Assembly: GCF_900447215.1 (NCBI RefSeq) | Contig: NZ_UFYA01000001.1 | Coordinates: 1,612,001 to 1,676,000 of the forward strand | Reading direction: 5' to 3' | Source of the DNA: Dermatophilus congolensis | GTDB taxonomy: Bacteria > Actinomycetota > Actinomycetes > Actinomycetales > Dermatophilaceae | DNA: 64,000 bases | In this document: piece by piece, positions 8,925 through 19,520 of the stretch | Numbering within the stretch: position 1 is the stretch's first letter | Layout: each line of letters opens with the position of its first letter | Program-made: the position numbers and the translations under genes | The notes under the pieces: generated by a model | Told to the model about the DNA's origin: nothing | Database searches by the model: none | The model's input: the letters and a program-made list of their open reading frames with translations, nothing else

Positions 8925-11813
8925 TCAGTCAACAAACCCCTGCAACCACGCAGACTCATTCGTCAACCGATCGAGCAACCCAGTCAAAGCAACCGACAAC
9001 CGGTTCTCCCCCGCCTCACGACCATCACGATCCCAATGCGCCGAAGCCGTAGCCGCCTGAGCTTGCCTAGCCAACGCTGTTTCTCCAGCCAACCTCACCG
9101 CAAACAGCCCGACTCGCCCATCCAACGACTCCCTACCAGCCGCAGCGATCTCGGCAGCGGCGGTACGCACCGCAGCCCGAGTGCCAGCCGGGTCCTCCTC
9201 CAAAGCCTGTACAAACGCAGCCCTATCCAACGCGACACGTCGCCGCGCTACCCCCACCACATCACGGCCTTGAATATCTGCCTCATCAAAAGCGACCACG
9301 CCGCTAGGTGGTACAGAAACCCCCGGGATAGCAGCAAGGCCAGCCGAAATCGCCTGAACAAGCTCACTGACCTTCGGGTTATCAGCGAAAGCAGACAGCG
9401 ATTTGGCCGCCGAGTCGCTCGAGGCAGTACTACGTCCCAGCACTGCCTCTACCTCTGCCTCAGGAACAGCGGAAGTACCTACTGCCACAGCAGCTGCACC
9501 CACCGCCTCCGGCTGTACGGGAACCACGCTGAAGAACCCTACCGGTGGATCTGCCCCATACGCCGCCGCCAATTTCCCTGCCTGCCGGGCCTGCATCCGA
9601 ACGGCATCAATAACAGATGCCTCCCCCATCGGCGCTAGCTCCTCCTGCACAGGAGCCTGTCCAACAACAGGTTGAGGCACCTCTACATCTGGCGTAATCG
9701 CCACACCCGCCGTGCCATACATCCCCGCCTGCACCACTCCATCAACCTTGCTGACAAGATGCTCCATCGCATCAGCAGCGGCCTCCAAGTCAGGAGAAAG
9801 GAGTAGCGTGACCCGTTCACCAGCTGCAGTTCGACTCAAGCTCATGGTGAGCCCCGGCACCGGCCCCTGCACCGTTGAAGTATTCGACACCGCGCTCCAC
9901 GCAAGCCCCGGCGTATTCGACATCACCAAGGTTTCTGTGCGCGGGGCAAACCAGTCGAGCCCACCCAAGGCCTCACTACCTGGACCAGCACCAGCCGACA
10001 ATGAGACGCGCGGCATCCCCGCCGCCGACTCGACCACCAAATGCACGTATCCATCCGCGACAGTGCGAGCCGAGGTCTCCACCGGCAGTCCGGCAGCATC
10101 AGCTAGACCGTTCATCACCCCAGCCAGATTCTCAATAGTCACCGGTGGTGGAACCGTTGCTGAAACCTGACCTGAATTCTGCGCACCAGTGGCATCACCT
10201 TGCCCACCAGGCATGGTCATACCAACCGTCAACGGTTGCCCACCAGAAAGATCAAACGACGCGGGCACTCCCATGCGGCTAATCGCCACCTCCCCCCGCG
10301 CAACCTCAATAACGTTGAGCTCCAGCGACAACGGCGTGGTCAAAATGTCAAGGTCAGGCCATGTTGAAGAAATTCCGCCCTCGGCAACTGGACCAGTAGG
10401 CCCTGAAGAGCCTTCCGGCACCGGCTCAGCAGGCCACGGCGTGTTCACCCGCACCAACGCCGGATCTGATGAGGCCACATGCACCGGAATGAACGGGGCA
10501 GTAGCCAACGAAGCTGCTGAATCTGTTGCCGCCTGCACCTGGCTCTGCAAAGCCTGCAAATCACTCACCCCGGTCTGCGACGCCTCAGCAATAAGCTGCG
10601 CTGGACCAGTCACCCCCGAAGCTGATGCTGTAGCCATGACCGCTGCATAGAACGATGCCGGCGGCCCAGCAGTAATCGCTGTTACTGCTGTGGCGACTTC
10701 ATGCTGCAGAGCCATCTCTCGAGCGTTCTGCTTCACAGATGCCGCGACATGTTCGAGGAGGTCAGCTGCCCTCGGGATCGACGTGCTGGCCGATACATCA
10801 AGGTCAGACAATTCCTGGGGCAGTGCCGGAATAGCTGTATCTCCCAGGTACGCCTCAGCACTCGCAACCGTAGCGATCGCGGTAATCGTGCGCGTCACCT
10901 CAGGCAAAGTTTTCGAAACTGCTTCTAGGTGCCCAGCAACCGTCCCACCGATGTGGGCCTGCCGCCCGGAAGGCCAGACAATTTTCGGCACAGGCTGGGG
11001 TGATTCTTCGCCTGCATCAGGCTGTTCCGAAGCTTCACCAGGAACAAGAGCCAGGGCAGAGCTTCTGTTACGTTCCACAACGCTGTGCCCATCCAGCTCC
11101 ACGTAAACGGTGCCATCTGGCTGAATTCGACTAATCGCCCCTGTTGTTCGTGTCAGCGTGGTCATCGAATCAAGTGTTTCTTGGGTGAGGTCAACGCCTG
11201 GGCGTGCTGTGGCGTTGGCTGCTGCGATAGTGCGGGCTGCCAAATTCGCTAAATCGATATCCGACACAGCAGCGTCAACTTCTAAAGCACGAGAAGCAGC
11301 CAATCCCGTTCGAATGGCATCAAGGCGTTCCATGAGGACTGCACGTTCAGCCCTCTGGGCCTGGTCGTTCAAGAGTGCGCGCCGACGATTGCTGCTTTCC
11401 TCATTTCGGCTCCGGGCCGCTACGGCGTCAGCATTTTCTGTTTCCTGCGCTGCCGCAGAGTTGCCCGTCTCATCGATCACCGAGGCGACGCCTTCATAGG
11501 TCGCCCGATTAACAGCGGCGCGAGCCTGCGCGGCGCGGGCAGCAGCGGTGCGTTCATCATCAGGGCCGCTACGTGTGGAGTCTGGGACACGATCGGCGCG
11601 ATCAGCAGCGTGTCGGCGCTCGTCTCGACGCGCCGCAACTGAAGGCATCTTCTCGATTGCTTCAGCCACCGATACTCCCTGCATATTGCGAACCCGGGCG
11701 CGAGCGAGATCGATATCAGAAGCACTTGGCCCCTCGCCCATACGACGTGGGTATCCACCGAGATAGGTGTCCGCTGAAGGCGGGAGGGCTGCTGAAGTCG
11801 TCATCGCACTCAT
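8925..11813 (-). CDS. Large alanine-rich protein with FliD-like C-terminal half
   Basis: 962 residues. Residues 1 to about 480 are Ala/Arg/Glu-rich, helical in character, with no family I recognise. From about residue 490 the order of segments matches the flagellar filament cap FliD: a SLELNVIEVARGEVA strand, then an ENLAGVMNGLADAAGLPVE hook-IN-like segment with LVVESAAG, then SNTSTVQGPVPGLTMSL followed by VTLLLSPDLEAAADAM, and a C-terminal VALDRAAFVQALEEDP block ending in LTNESAWLQGF. FliD is usually 400-500 residues and begins with this part. No signal peptide or membrane segment is seen, in line with flagellar export. No other flagellar gene lies in the window. No clear ribosome binding site precedes the ATG. 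Similarity is by eye only. Confidence 0.55.
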   Translation of the reverse strand: MSAMTTSAALPPSADTYLGGYPRRMGEGPSASDIDLARARVRNMQGVSVAEAIEKMPSVAARRDERRHAADRADRVPDSTRSGPDDERTAAARAAQARAAVNRATYEGVASVIDETGNSAAAQETENADAVAARSRNEESSNRRRALLNDQAQRAERAVLMERLDAIRTGLAASRALEVDAAVSDIDLANLAARTIAAANATARPGVDLTQETLDSMTTLTRTTGAISRIQPDGTVYVELDGHSVVERNRSSALALVPGEASEQPDAGEESPQPVPKIVWPSGRQAHIGGTVAGHLEAVSKTLPEVTRTITAIATVASAEAYLGDTAIPALPQELSDLDVSASTSIPRAADLLEHVAASVKQNAREMALQHEVATAVTAITAGPPASFYAAVMATASASGVTGPAQLIAEASQTGVSDLQALQSQVQAATDSAASLATAPFIPVHVASSDPALVRVNTPWPAEPVPEGSSGPTGPVAEGGISSTWPDLDILTTPLSLELNVIEVARGEVAISRMGVPASFDLSGGQPLTVGMTMPGGQGDATGAQNSGQVSATVPPPVTIENLAGVMNGLADAAGLPVETSARTVADGYVHLVVESAAGMPRVSLSAGAGPGSEALGGLDWFAPRTETLVMSNTPGLAWSAVSNTSTVQGPVPGLTMSLSRTAAGERVTLLLSPDLEAAADAMEHLVSKVDGVVQAGMYGTAGVAITPDVEVPQPVVGQAPVQEELAPMGEASVIDAVRMQARQAGKLAAAYGADPPVGFFSVVPVQPEAVGAAAVAVGTSAVPEAEVEAVLGRSTASSDSAAKSLSAFADNPKVSELVQAISAGLAAIPGVSVPPSGVVAFDEADIQGRDVVGVARRRVALDRAAFVQALEEDPAGTRAAVRTAAAEIAAAGRESLDGRVGLFAVRLAGETALARQAQAATASAHWDRDGREAGENRLSVALTGLLDRLTNESAWLQGFVD

Positions 11814-11888
11814 CCATGAGTTGTCGTGGCCGGGATCAGATTCAGACGCGAAGCGACGAACTTATCCCCTCTACAGCTTCCTCATCGA

Positions 11889-11946
11889 CCAAGGTAGGGC
11901 GTGCTGTAGCTGATCTACCGATTAGCTACAGCACGCCCTACCTTGG
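11889..11946. terminator. Perfect 23-bp hairpin between two minus-strand genes
   Basis: Positions 11889-11911 are exactly complementary to 11924-11946, with a 12-base loop. It lies between the end of the small gene at 11983 and the start of the FliD-like gene at 11813. There is no T-run on either side. It may be a U-tract-independent terminator, or it may shape the 5' end of the FliD-like message. Confidence 0.65.
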
Positions 11947-11982
11947 TAAGCACAGTTGGCGTGGACAAGATTCAGTAAGAGC

Positions 11983-12342
11983 TCACTGCCCCAGCGGCAG
12001 CATGTTGCTCGGTAATCCACTACGCAGCTCGCTCAATTGAGCGCATATCTGGCTGGCTGCTTGATCGCGTGCATCTTTGTCAGTGTGAGCTGCGCATTGG
12101 TCATAAATCACCGCGGTGAGCACCTGCATCACTGCTGCCGGAGTAACTGCGCAAGACTCTTCTAGCGCTGGCACTGTGTCACGGTGTGTTGGGTCGCTGG
12201 CAGCCACGCTCGTCGCCAACTCCCACACATCCTGCACACAGGCGAGCGCCTGATCGTAGGGCAAGGATGCCCAGCGTGTGATCAGGCGCTCGAGTTCACC
12301 GCGCACGGACTCCGGAACGGGGTCGTGGGGTGGATGGTTCAT
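11983..12342 (-). CDS. Hypothetical protein downstream of the Bax inhibitor-1 family gene
   Basis: 119 residues, soluble, mostly helical by composition, with three Cys residues spread through the chain (ACVQDV, ESCAVT, QICAQL). I recognise no family. The ATG lies one base after the TGA of the Bax inhibitor-1 gene, so the two are co-transcribed and probably co-translated. Nothing in the sequence gives a function. Confidence 0.65.
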   Translation of the reverse strand: MNHPPHDPVPESVRGELERLITRWASLPYDQALACVQDVWELATSVAASDPTHRDTVPALEESCAVTPAAVMQVLTAVIYDQCAAHTDKDARDQAASQICAQLSELRSGLPSNMLPLGQ

Positions 12343-12343
12343 G

Positions 12344-13207
12344 TCAGTCGCGGCTTTGCAGCTGAGCGATCAGGCGCAGCAGTTCGAGGTAGAGCCAGAT
12401 CACCGTGACCATGAGGCCGTGTGCCAAGAGCCAGGAGTACTTCTGCGGCACCTGGGCTGCGACGGCGCGGTCGATGGAGTCGAAATCCATGGCCAGCGAG
12501 TACGCAGCCAGCCCCACGGCGATCAGGGAAACCCCGATCGCGATTGGGGAGCCGAAGGTGAGTAGACCTGCACCTCCGTTAGCTTTGAATGCCCAGGCTG
12601 CGATGAGGTTGATGACCCCGAAGATCATGTAGCCGAGAATGGCCATGCCGAAGATGCGGCGGGCGCGGTCAGTGACCTTCACAAAACCGGTTTTCCAGCC
12701 GATGAACATCGCTGCGAATACGGCCAGAGTGGCGACGATCGCGGTCGAGACGACCCCGCTATAGGCGAAAGCGAAGGTGCGAGTGACGACACCGACGAGA
12801 AGCCCTTCAAAGGCTGCGTAGGCGATGATGAGCGGGACGCTAACGTTCTGCTTCATCGCGATAATGATGCCTAGAACGAGAGTGACCACGATAGAACCAA
12901 GCATCGCGACGCCGCTGAGCTTGACTGGCAGCAGGAAGAACGCCGCTGCGCCGACCGACAGCAGAATGCCGAACAGCAGCAACGACTTCATCACTACGTC
13001 GTCAACGGTGAGTTTGTGGCTGGCGGCCGGGGATGCCGCGGGCGTGTCGTACAACGTCTGAAGATCATCAGGCGTCATTTGCCCGTACTGTGGCTGGCTG
13101 CCGAATTGTCCGAACGAGCTCGGGGATGCGGGTCCGCGGTTACCGAAGCCGGCGTACCCGCCTCGGCTCACATCCTTGTCGATGCGGTCGAAGATCGGGT
13201 TACTCAT
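12344..13207 (-). CDS. Bax inhibitor-1/YccA family membrane protein
   Basis: 287 residues. The first 75 are polar, Gly/Pro/Gln-rich and presumably cytosolic (FGNRGPASPSSFGQFG, PQYGQMTPDDLQTLYD). Seven hydrophobic helices follow. The segment YSLAMDFDSIDRAVAAQVPQ is the family signature, whose aspartates form the pH-sensing latch in studied homologues. Family members conduct or leak calcium or stabilise membranes; the role in actinobacteria is not settled. It heads a two-gene operon with the small gene at 11983. The RBS AAGGGA precedes the ATG. Confidence 0.85.
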   Translation of the reverse strand: MSNPIFDRIDKDVSRGGYAGFGNRGPASPSSFGQFGSQPQYGQMTPDDLQTLYDTPAASPAASHKLTVDDVVMKSLLLFGILLSVGAAAFFLLPVKLSGVAMLGSIVVTLVLGIIIAMKQNVSVPLIIAYAAFEGLLVGVVTRTFAFAYSGVVSTAIVATLAVFAAMFIGWKTGFVKVTDRARRIFGMAILGYMIFGVINLIAAWAFKANGGAGLLTFGSPIAIGVSLIAVGLAAYSLAMDFDSIDRAVAAQVPQKYSWLLAHGLMVTVIWLYLELLRLIAQLQSRD

Positions 13208-13382
13208 GTAAAGGGTCCCTTCGTATGAGGTGCGTGGGTGAGGGGCGCAAGGACTGCTCCGGTCTTGTCTGTGATGCGCCGGGCAACTCCTTGTGTTGTG
13301 TCAACGTCTTTATTGGATGTTGTGTTCCCTGACATAAGCAGCGATTGAACGAGGTTTTGTGCGTATGTCTTTGGGTGCGAAA

Positions 13383-13412
13383 CGAGGCTCTTCCGGTAGT
13401 GGAAGAGCCTCG
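13383..13412 (-). terminator. Terminator downstream of the UAA tRNA
   Basis: CGAGGCTCTTCC (13383-13394) and GGAAGAGCCTCG (13401-13412) form a perfect 12-bp stem with a six-base loop, eight bases past the tRNA 3' end on the minus strand. A short TTTCG follows. Confidence 0.75.
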
Positions 13413-13420
13413 CGACGATG

Positions 13421-13493
13421 TACCCCCGGCGGGACTCGAACCCGCACTGAAGCCATTTTAAGTGGCCTGCCTCTGCCGTTGGGCTACGGGGGC
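13421..13493 (-). tRNA. tRNA with UAA anticodon (tRNA-Leu), short variable region
   Basis: A 73-base cloverleaf with 7-bp acceptor stem (13487-13493 with 13422-13428, one G-U), anticodon loop CTTAAAA giving anticodon TAA, and T-arm GCGGG-TTCGAGT-CCCGC. No CCA is encoded. By anticodon it reads UUA (Leu). However, the variable region has only five bases, whereas normal bacterial tRNA-Leu carries a long variable arm. It follows ppx on the same strand, and a perfect terminator hairpin follows it. Confidence 0.85.
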
Positions 13494-13544
13494 GTTTGCG
13501 TGTCCTCAGATGACCTTAACTGGAGTTGGCACTTCCGTCTCGTG

Positions 13545-14513
13545 TCATCGCAGAAGACTGGCAGCGATTCCGTCAAGAATGTCGTGTTCGCTGGTGATCA
13601 CGTGGCTGATCCCGGACCGCTCACTGATTCGTTCCACGATGCGGGACCACTCAAGTGCACCAGCGACGATGACATCGACACGGCCAGGGTGCATGAATGG
13701 CATCATAGCGCGCTCTTCCCGGGTAGCGGTGATGAGGGCATGGCAAGAAGCCAGGGTTTGTTCGACGCTCAGACTGTGCAAGTGGATAGCTTCGGAATCG
13801 TATTTTGTTAGCCCGAGAGCATGAGCTGTGACGGTGGTGATGGTGCCAGCCAGCCCAATGACAGAGCCAATACCTTCGAGCCCTACCTCATCGTCGACTG
13901 TGTCCAGCAGCGCATCGACATCTTTCGTCGCAGCAGCTATCTCTTCGGATGTTGTTGCGACAGAACGGAAATGACGTTCGGTCATGCGGACACAGCCCAT
14001 GTTGACGCTGGTCTGCTTCACGGCGCGGGTGGCATTTTCGCCCTCGCCACCGCGAACAAATTCCGTTGATCCCCCACCCAGATCCACCACGAGGAAAGGT
14101 GCTCGCGCTCCAGTCGCTGCCACTTCACCGGTAGACCCGAGGAAAGAAAGAGCGGCTTCTTCAGTGCCGCTAAGCACCTCAGGAGTGACATTTCGTTCGC
14201 CGAAAGCTTCATGGACCCCGGCAACAAATTCAGCGGCATTGCTAGCATCCCGGGTAGCTGAAGTCGCCACAAAGCGGATTGCCTCAACCCCGAGAACCTC
14301 ACACTGCCGGGCATACTCATGCACCATCGTCAAGGTTCGCTGCATCGCCTCAGGCGCAATCATTCCTGTGGCATCCACGCCATGCCCTAGGCGCACCACT
14401 TCCATCCGGCGCACCACGTCAGTCATGTTGACGCTGTCGTCTTCACCGATGCTGCCATCAGCGACCAGCAGACGGATTGAGTTAGTTCCGCAGTCGATTC
14501 CCGCAACACGCAT
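13545..14513 (-). CDS. Ppx/GppA-type exopolyphosphatase
   Basis: 322 residues of the ASKHA fold. It starts MRVAGIDCGTNSIRLLVADG (phosphate-binding loop 1), and has FVATSATRDASN and VVDLGGGSTEFVRG (loop 2). It hydrolyses polyphosphate or pppGpp; short actinobacterial forms such as M. tuberculosis Ppx2 occupy the same locus. It lacks the C-terminal HD-like domain of E. coli Ppx. GAGGAGG lies six bases before the ATG. The DUF501 gene lies 21 bases upstream in the same operon, followed by the ftsB-like gene and eno. Confidence 0.9.
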   Translation of the reverse strand: MRVAGIDCGTNSIRLLVADGSIGEDDSVNMTDVVRRMEVVRLGHGVDATGMIAPEAMQRTLTMVHEYARQCEVLGVEAIRFVATSATRDASNAAEFVAGVHEAFGERNVTPEVLSGTEEAALSFLGSTGEVAATGARAPFLVVDLGGGSTEFVRGGEGENATRAVKQTSVNMGCVRMTERHFRSVATTSEEIAAATKDVDALLDTVDDEVGLEGIGSVIGLAGTITTVTAHALGLTKYDSEAIHLHSLSVEQTLASCHALITATREERAMMPFMHPGRVDVIVAGALEWSRIVERISERSGISHVITSEHDILDGIAASLLR

Positions 14514-14534
14514 GGCTTCCTCCTCGGAGCTTGG

Positions 14535-15137
14535 TCACTGCTGCTGATCTTCAGCGACAGGTACGCAAGGCCCTGTCGGCCACATGTCCTTCAATGCATC
14601 GATTGCTTCATCTCCGAACGGGTTTACCCCTGGCCCGGCACTCAATGAATGCCCCACCAACACATGAAGACACTTCACACGTTCAGGCATTCCACCAGCA
14701 GCGATCCCTTCAATTTCAGGAACGTGCCCCAGCCGAGAACGCCGAGCGAGGTAATCCTCATAAGCAGCCCGGTACGCCGCTGCCAGTTCAGGATCTTCGC
14801 CCAGGCGCTCGGTCATCTCAGCCATGACACCGTTGGCCTCAAGGGTGCCAATTGCGCCAGTAAGAGTGGGGCAGGTGGCATAGAAGGTAGTGGGGAAAGG
14901 CGTACCATCAGGCAGTCGCGGCATGGTCGCCACTACATTCGGGTGTCCGCAGGGGCAGCGAGAAGCTACCCCCACAACACCACGCGGCAACCTGCCCAAC
15001 TGAGACTCAATCGCGGCGATGTCTTCAGGGCTAGCCTGCTCCACACCAAGCTCGGCAAGCACCTGCGCACTGGGGGTGGGCAGTCCAGGCGCATGTGACA
15101 AAGAAACATCGGGGGTGGTTGGGTCGCTGGTGTTCAC
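14535..15137 (-). CDS. DUF501 family protein
   Basis: About 200 residues. The conserved core runs from LGRLPRGVVGVASRCPCGHPNV through PFPTTFYATCPTL to AAGGMPERVKCLHVLVGHSL. The CPCG, TCP and KCLH cysteines and the His residues suggest a metal site. No activity has been assigned to the family that I know of. I chose the GTG at 15137 because GGAG lies four bases upstream; the TTG at 15152 has no ribosome binding site. The ppx-DUF501-ftsB-eno order is conserved across actinobacteria. Confidence 0.88.
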   Translation of the reverse strand: MNTSDPTTPDVSLSHAPGLPTPSAQVLAELGVEQASPEDIAAIESQLGRLPRGVVGVASRCPCGHPNVVATMPRLPDGTPFPTTFYATCPTLTGAIGTLEANGVMAEMTERLGEDPELAAAYRAAYEDYLARRSRLGHVPEIEGIAAGGMPERVKCLHVLVGHSLSAGPGVNPFGDEAIDALKDMWPTGPCVPVAEDQQQ

Positions 15138-15224
15138 GCTACTCCGGTTCAAAATCGTGGAACGCCGCCACGCGGCTGGTAAGGCTTTACGGCCTCCGAG
15201 AGCCTACCGTGAGTGGCTGCGACC

Positions 15225-15947
15225 TCAGTAGCCATGGTTAGCGTTCTCACGTCCTGGATCTCGAACCGTGCTGCTCGAAGACCCGGTCCCTGCCTTACCT
15301 GTCGGGGTTCCAGCCGGGTCAGTGCGAGTGGCCACCCCGGGAGAAATCGGCGCTAGCGGCGCATTTGCGTCCTTAGGTGAGAGCGAATCACTGGCATCCA
15401 TGGATGCCCAGACTCGGTCGTACCAGCTACCGCCACCTGATTCATCTGGCCGCACAACAGCGCCAGCACCTGTGGTCTCTTTCGTAGTCAGCCCCTCAGC
15501 ACCAAGCACGATGTAACGCGTCTCTCCTGGCTTCACAAACTTGAGGCGTTCACGTGCCTGTTGTTCTACGTATGTCTGGTCATCCCAACGCTTGAGCTCT
15601 CCCTGCAGAGTATTGATGTTCTTCTGCCGGTCAGAGGCTTCCTGCTGTAGAGAAGCTAACTGTGCTTTCTGCGCAACGTATGCCCGGACAGTAGGCACCA
15701 GCATGAGCAAAAGCATCACAACCGTCGCAGCCAGCACAGCCACTCGTTTGGTTGATGAGCGGCCCAGCCGTCGCGTGGAAGAAACGTAGGTGCTCGGCCC
15801 TGCTCCTGCGGCGCGTGGGCGTGAAGGGTCACGGTGCCCTGCTGCGGGACCGCTTCGCCCCATCGGACGCCGGGAGGAGGACACGCCAGAGGCGCGACGG
15901 GCAGAGGAGCCCGACGCGCCTCTGGGACGACGAGTCGCAGATGCCAT
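15225..15947 (-). CDS. FtsB/DivIC-type septum formation initiator
   Basis: 240 residues. A long basic, Ser/Arg-rich cytosolic N-terminus (about 1-65) is followed by one transmembrane helix (about 68-88, VAVLAATVVMLLLMLVP) and a coiled coil (LASLQQEASDRQKNINTLQ). Then comes the DivIC signature YVEQQARERLKFVKPGET. The C-terminal tail (about 75 residues) is Ser/Thr/Pro-rich and probably disordered outside the cell. In the divisome FtsB-type proteins bridge FtsL/FtsQ and activate septal wall synthesis. The gene lies just downstream of eno. Confidence 0.9.
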   Translation of the reverse strand: MASATRRPRGASGSSARRASGVSSSRRPMGRSGPAAGHRDPSRPRAAGAGPSTYVSSTRRLGRSSTKRVAVLAATVVMLLLMLVPTVRAYVAQKAQLASLQQEASDRQKNINTLQGELKRWDDQTYVEQQARERLKFVKPGETRYIVLGAEGLTTKETTGAGAVVRPDESGGGSWYDRVWASMDASDSLSPKDANAPLAPISPGVATRTDPAGTPTGKAGTGSSSSTVRDPGRENANHGY

Positions 15948-15978
15948 AGGGGCAGGCTAATCGCCTAGGAAATGTCCG

Positions 15979-18091
<2,113 letters not shown>

Positions 18092-18096
18092 ATGTT

Positions 18097-18666
18097 TTAT
18101 CGCGGCTGCGGCATTGCCTGCTGTGCAGGTTGGATCCAGGCTGGTTGAGCCGGGAGGAAGCCACGTTTGGGGTCATAGCCGCCATAGCGGGGGCTGACGG
18201 AGATATCGGCGCTGGCGAAGGCTTTTTGGAGTTCTTGATTGATGGCCCCGCCTTGCTTTCCTTGGTTTTGGCCGAGTTTGCGACCGATGGCCTGCACCTG
18301 TTGCATCTGGATCGTGGTTTGGGAGACGTCAGGAAGTTGTTTGGCAAGGGCGGTGCGGATGACGTCTTCGCCAATCACTGCGCCGTGTTTTTTACCGACC
18401 TCAAGGACCATGGGTCGAAGGGCCAAGATTTGGACGATGTCGGCGCGTTTGATTTGGGCGCCAGCTCCGGCCTTAGTGAGGTCGGTCATGACATCGTCGA
18501 TGTTTTTTTCACTGATCACGGTGCCGTTGGCGACTGCTGCCACGCCGGGTGATCCTGCGGTGTCGCAGCCGGCTAGCCCTAGGGCAGCAAGGCCTAGGGC
18601 GATAACCGCGGCGGCCTTGCCGCCACGCAGGCGGGCGGCGCGCATGAACGACGATGTGCTCTTCAC
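18097..18666 (-). CDS. SurA N-terminal domain lipoprotein
   Basis: 189 residues. A signal peptide ends in the lipobox LAGC (Cys at about position 34), so the mature protein is membrane-anchored outside the cell. The following VANGTVISEKNIDDVMTDLTK segment matches the start of the SurA chaperone domain. The C-terminal part is Gln/Pro-rich. No peptidyl-prolyl isomerase domain is present. GTG start with AGAGG seven bases upstream. A role in folding exported proteins is an inference from the domain. Confidence 0.82.
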   Translation of the reverse strand: MKSTSSFMRAARLRGGKAAAVIALGLAALGLAGCDTAGSPGVAAVANGTVISEKNIDDVMTDLTKAGAGAQIKRADIVQILALRPMVLEVGKKHGAVIGEDVIRTALAKQLPDVSQTTIQMQQVQAIGRKLGQNQGKQGGAINQELQKAFASADISVSPRYGGYDPKRGFLPAQPAWIQPAQQAMPQPR

Positions 18667-18873
18667 GGTCTAACCTCTTTTGCTTTCGTGACTGGATTCG
18701 GCTGGGAGCTCCCGGAGTCCGTCGACAGTGGGCGGTGGTGCCCATGGTGTGGCGCGGACGTGTTGCCGGTTGCATGGTCGATCCGTTTCGCTCGTTACAT
18801 CATGCCCTGAGACAGCGGCTTGTATCGAGGCGACTCCCGCATTGGTACGGCGGATTCTGCGCACAGGGCCTGG

Positions 18874-19488
18874 TTAGAAAAAGCGCTTTGGGTGTTTTTT
18901 ATTGCTACGCAGACGGTGCCCTAGGTGACGGGCCACGTATACGCCTGCGATAGCCCCGGATAGGTGTGCCTGCCAGGAGACGCCCATCTGACTTGGTAGG
19001 AGGCCCCAGGCCAGCCCTCCGTAGATGCAGGCGACGATGATCCCCACGATTGTGGGAGCAAGTCGACGAGCTGAGAAACCGAAAACAATTAGGAAAGCGG
19101 CATAGCCGTAGATGAGACCGCTGGCGCCGACGTGGACTGTTCCAGCAGGCCCGAAGAGCCATACGCCTGCTCCGCCGAGAACGATGATGGAAGCGGTCAC
19201 AGCGAAGAATTCGCTGGTGATGAGTGCCACAAGGATCCCGAGAGTGAGCAGGATGCCGGTGTTGGTTATGAGGTGGGCGAACCCAGCATGCAGGAATGGG
19301 CTCAGAAGAATGCCATACCAGTGGCTAAGACTGCGCGGCTGGATACCAAATTGGTCTAGGTCAGCTGCCGCAACCTGGTCAACGATTTCGCAGGCCCACA
19401 TGAGCCCAACGAGAAGGCAGAGCTGTAGTAGCCGGGTGGCTAAGCAGGCAGGTGTGCGTTTGGGGCGCGTGGTAACGGCGCGGCTCAT
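18874..19488 (-). CDS. Rhomboid family intramembrane serine protease
   Basis: About 204 residues with six hydrophobic helices. The catalytic Ser lies in VHVGASGLIYGY (GASG motif), and the catalytic His in WQAHLSGAIAGVYVA; both are intact. HAGFAHLITN matches the conserved HxxxxHxxxN helix-2 motif. Such proteases cleave membrane-spanning substrates; the substrate here is unknown. I start at the ATG at 19488; the frame is open further upstream but would run into the neighbouring glycosyltransferase gene. That gene ends 32 bases before this start. Confidence 0.85.
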   Translation of the reverse strand: MSRAVTTRPKRTPACLATRLLQLCLLVGLMWACEIVDQVAAADLDQFGIQPRSLSHWYGILLSPFLHAGFAHLITNTGILLTLGILVALITSEFFAVTASIIVLGGAGVWLFGPAGTVHVGASGLIYGYAAFLIVFGFSARRLAPTIVGIIVACIYGGLAWGLLPSQMGVSWQAHLSGAIAGVYVARHLGHRLRSNKKHPKRFF

Positions 19489-19520
19489 ACCTTCCAGCCT
19501 GCCGTACGTGGTGGGGACGG

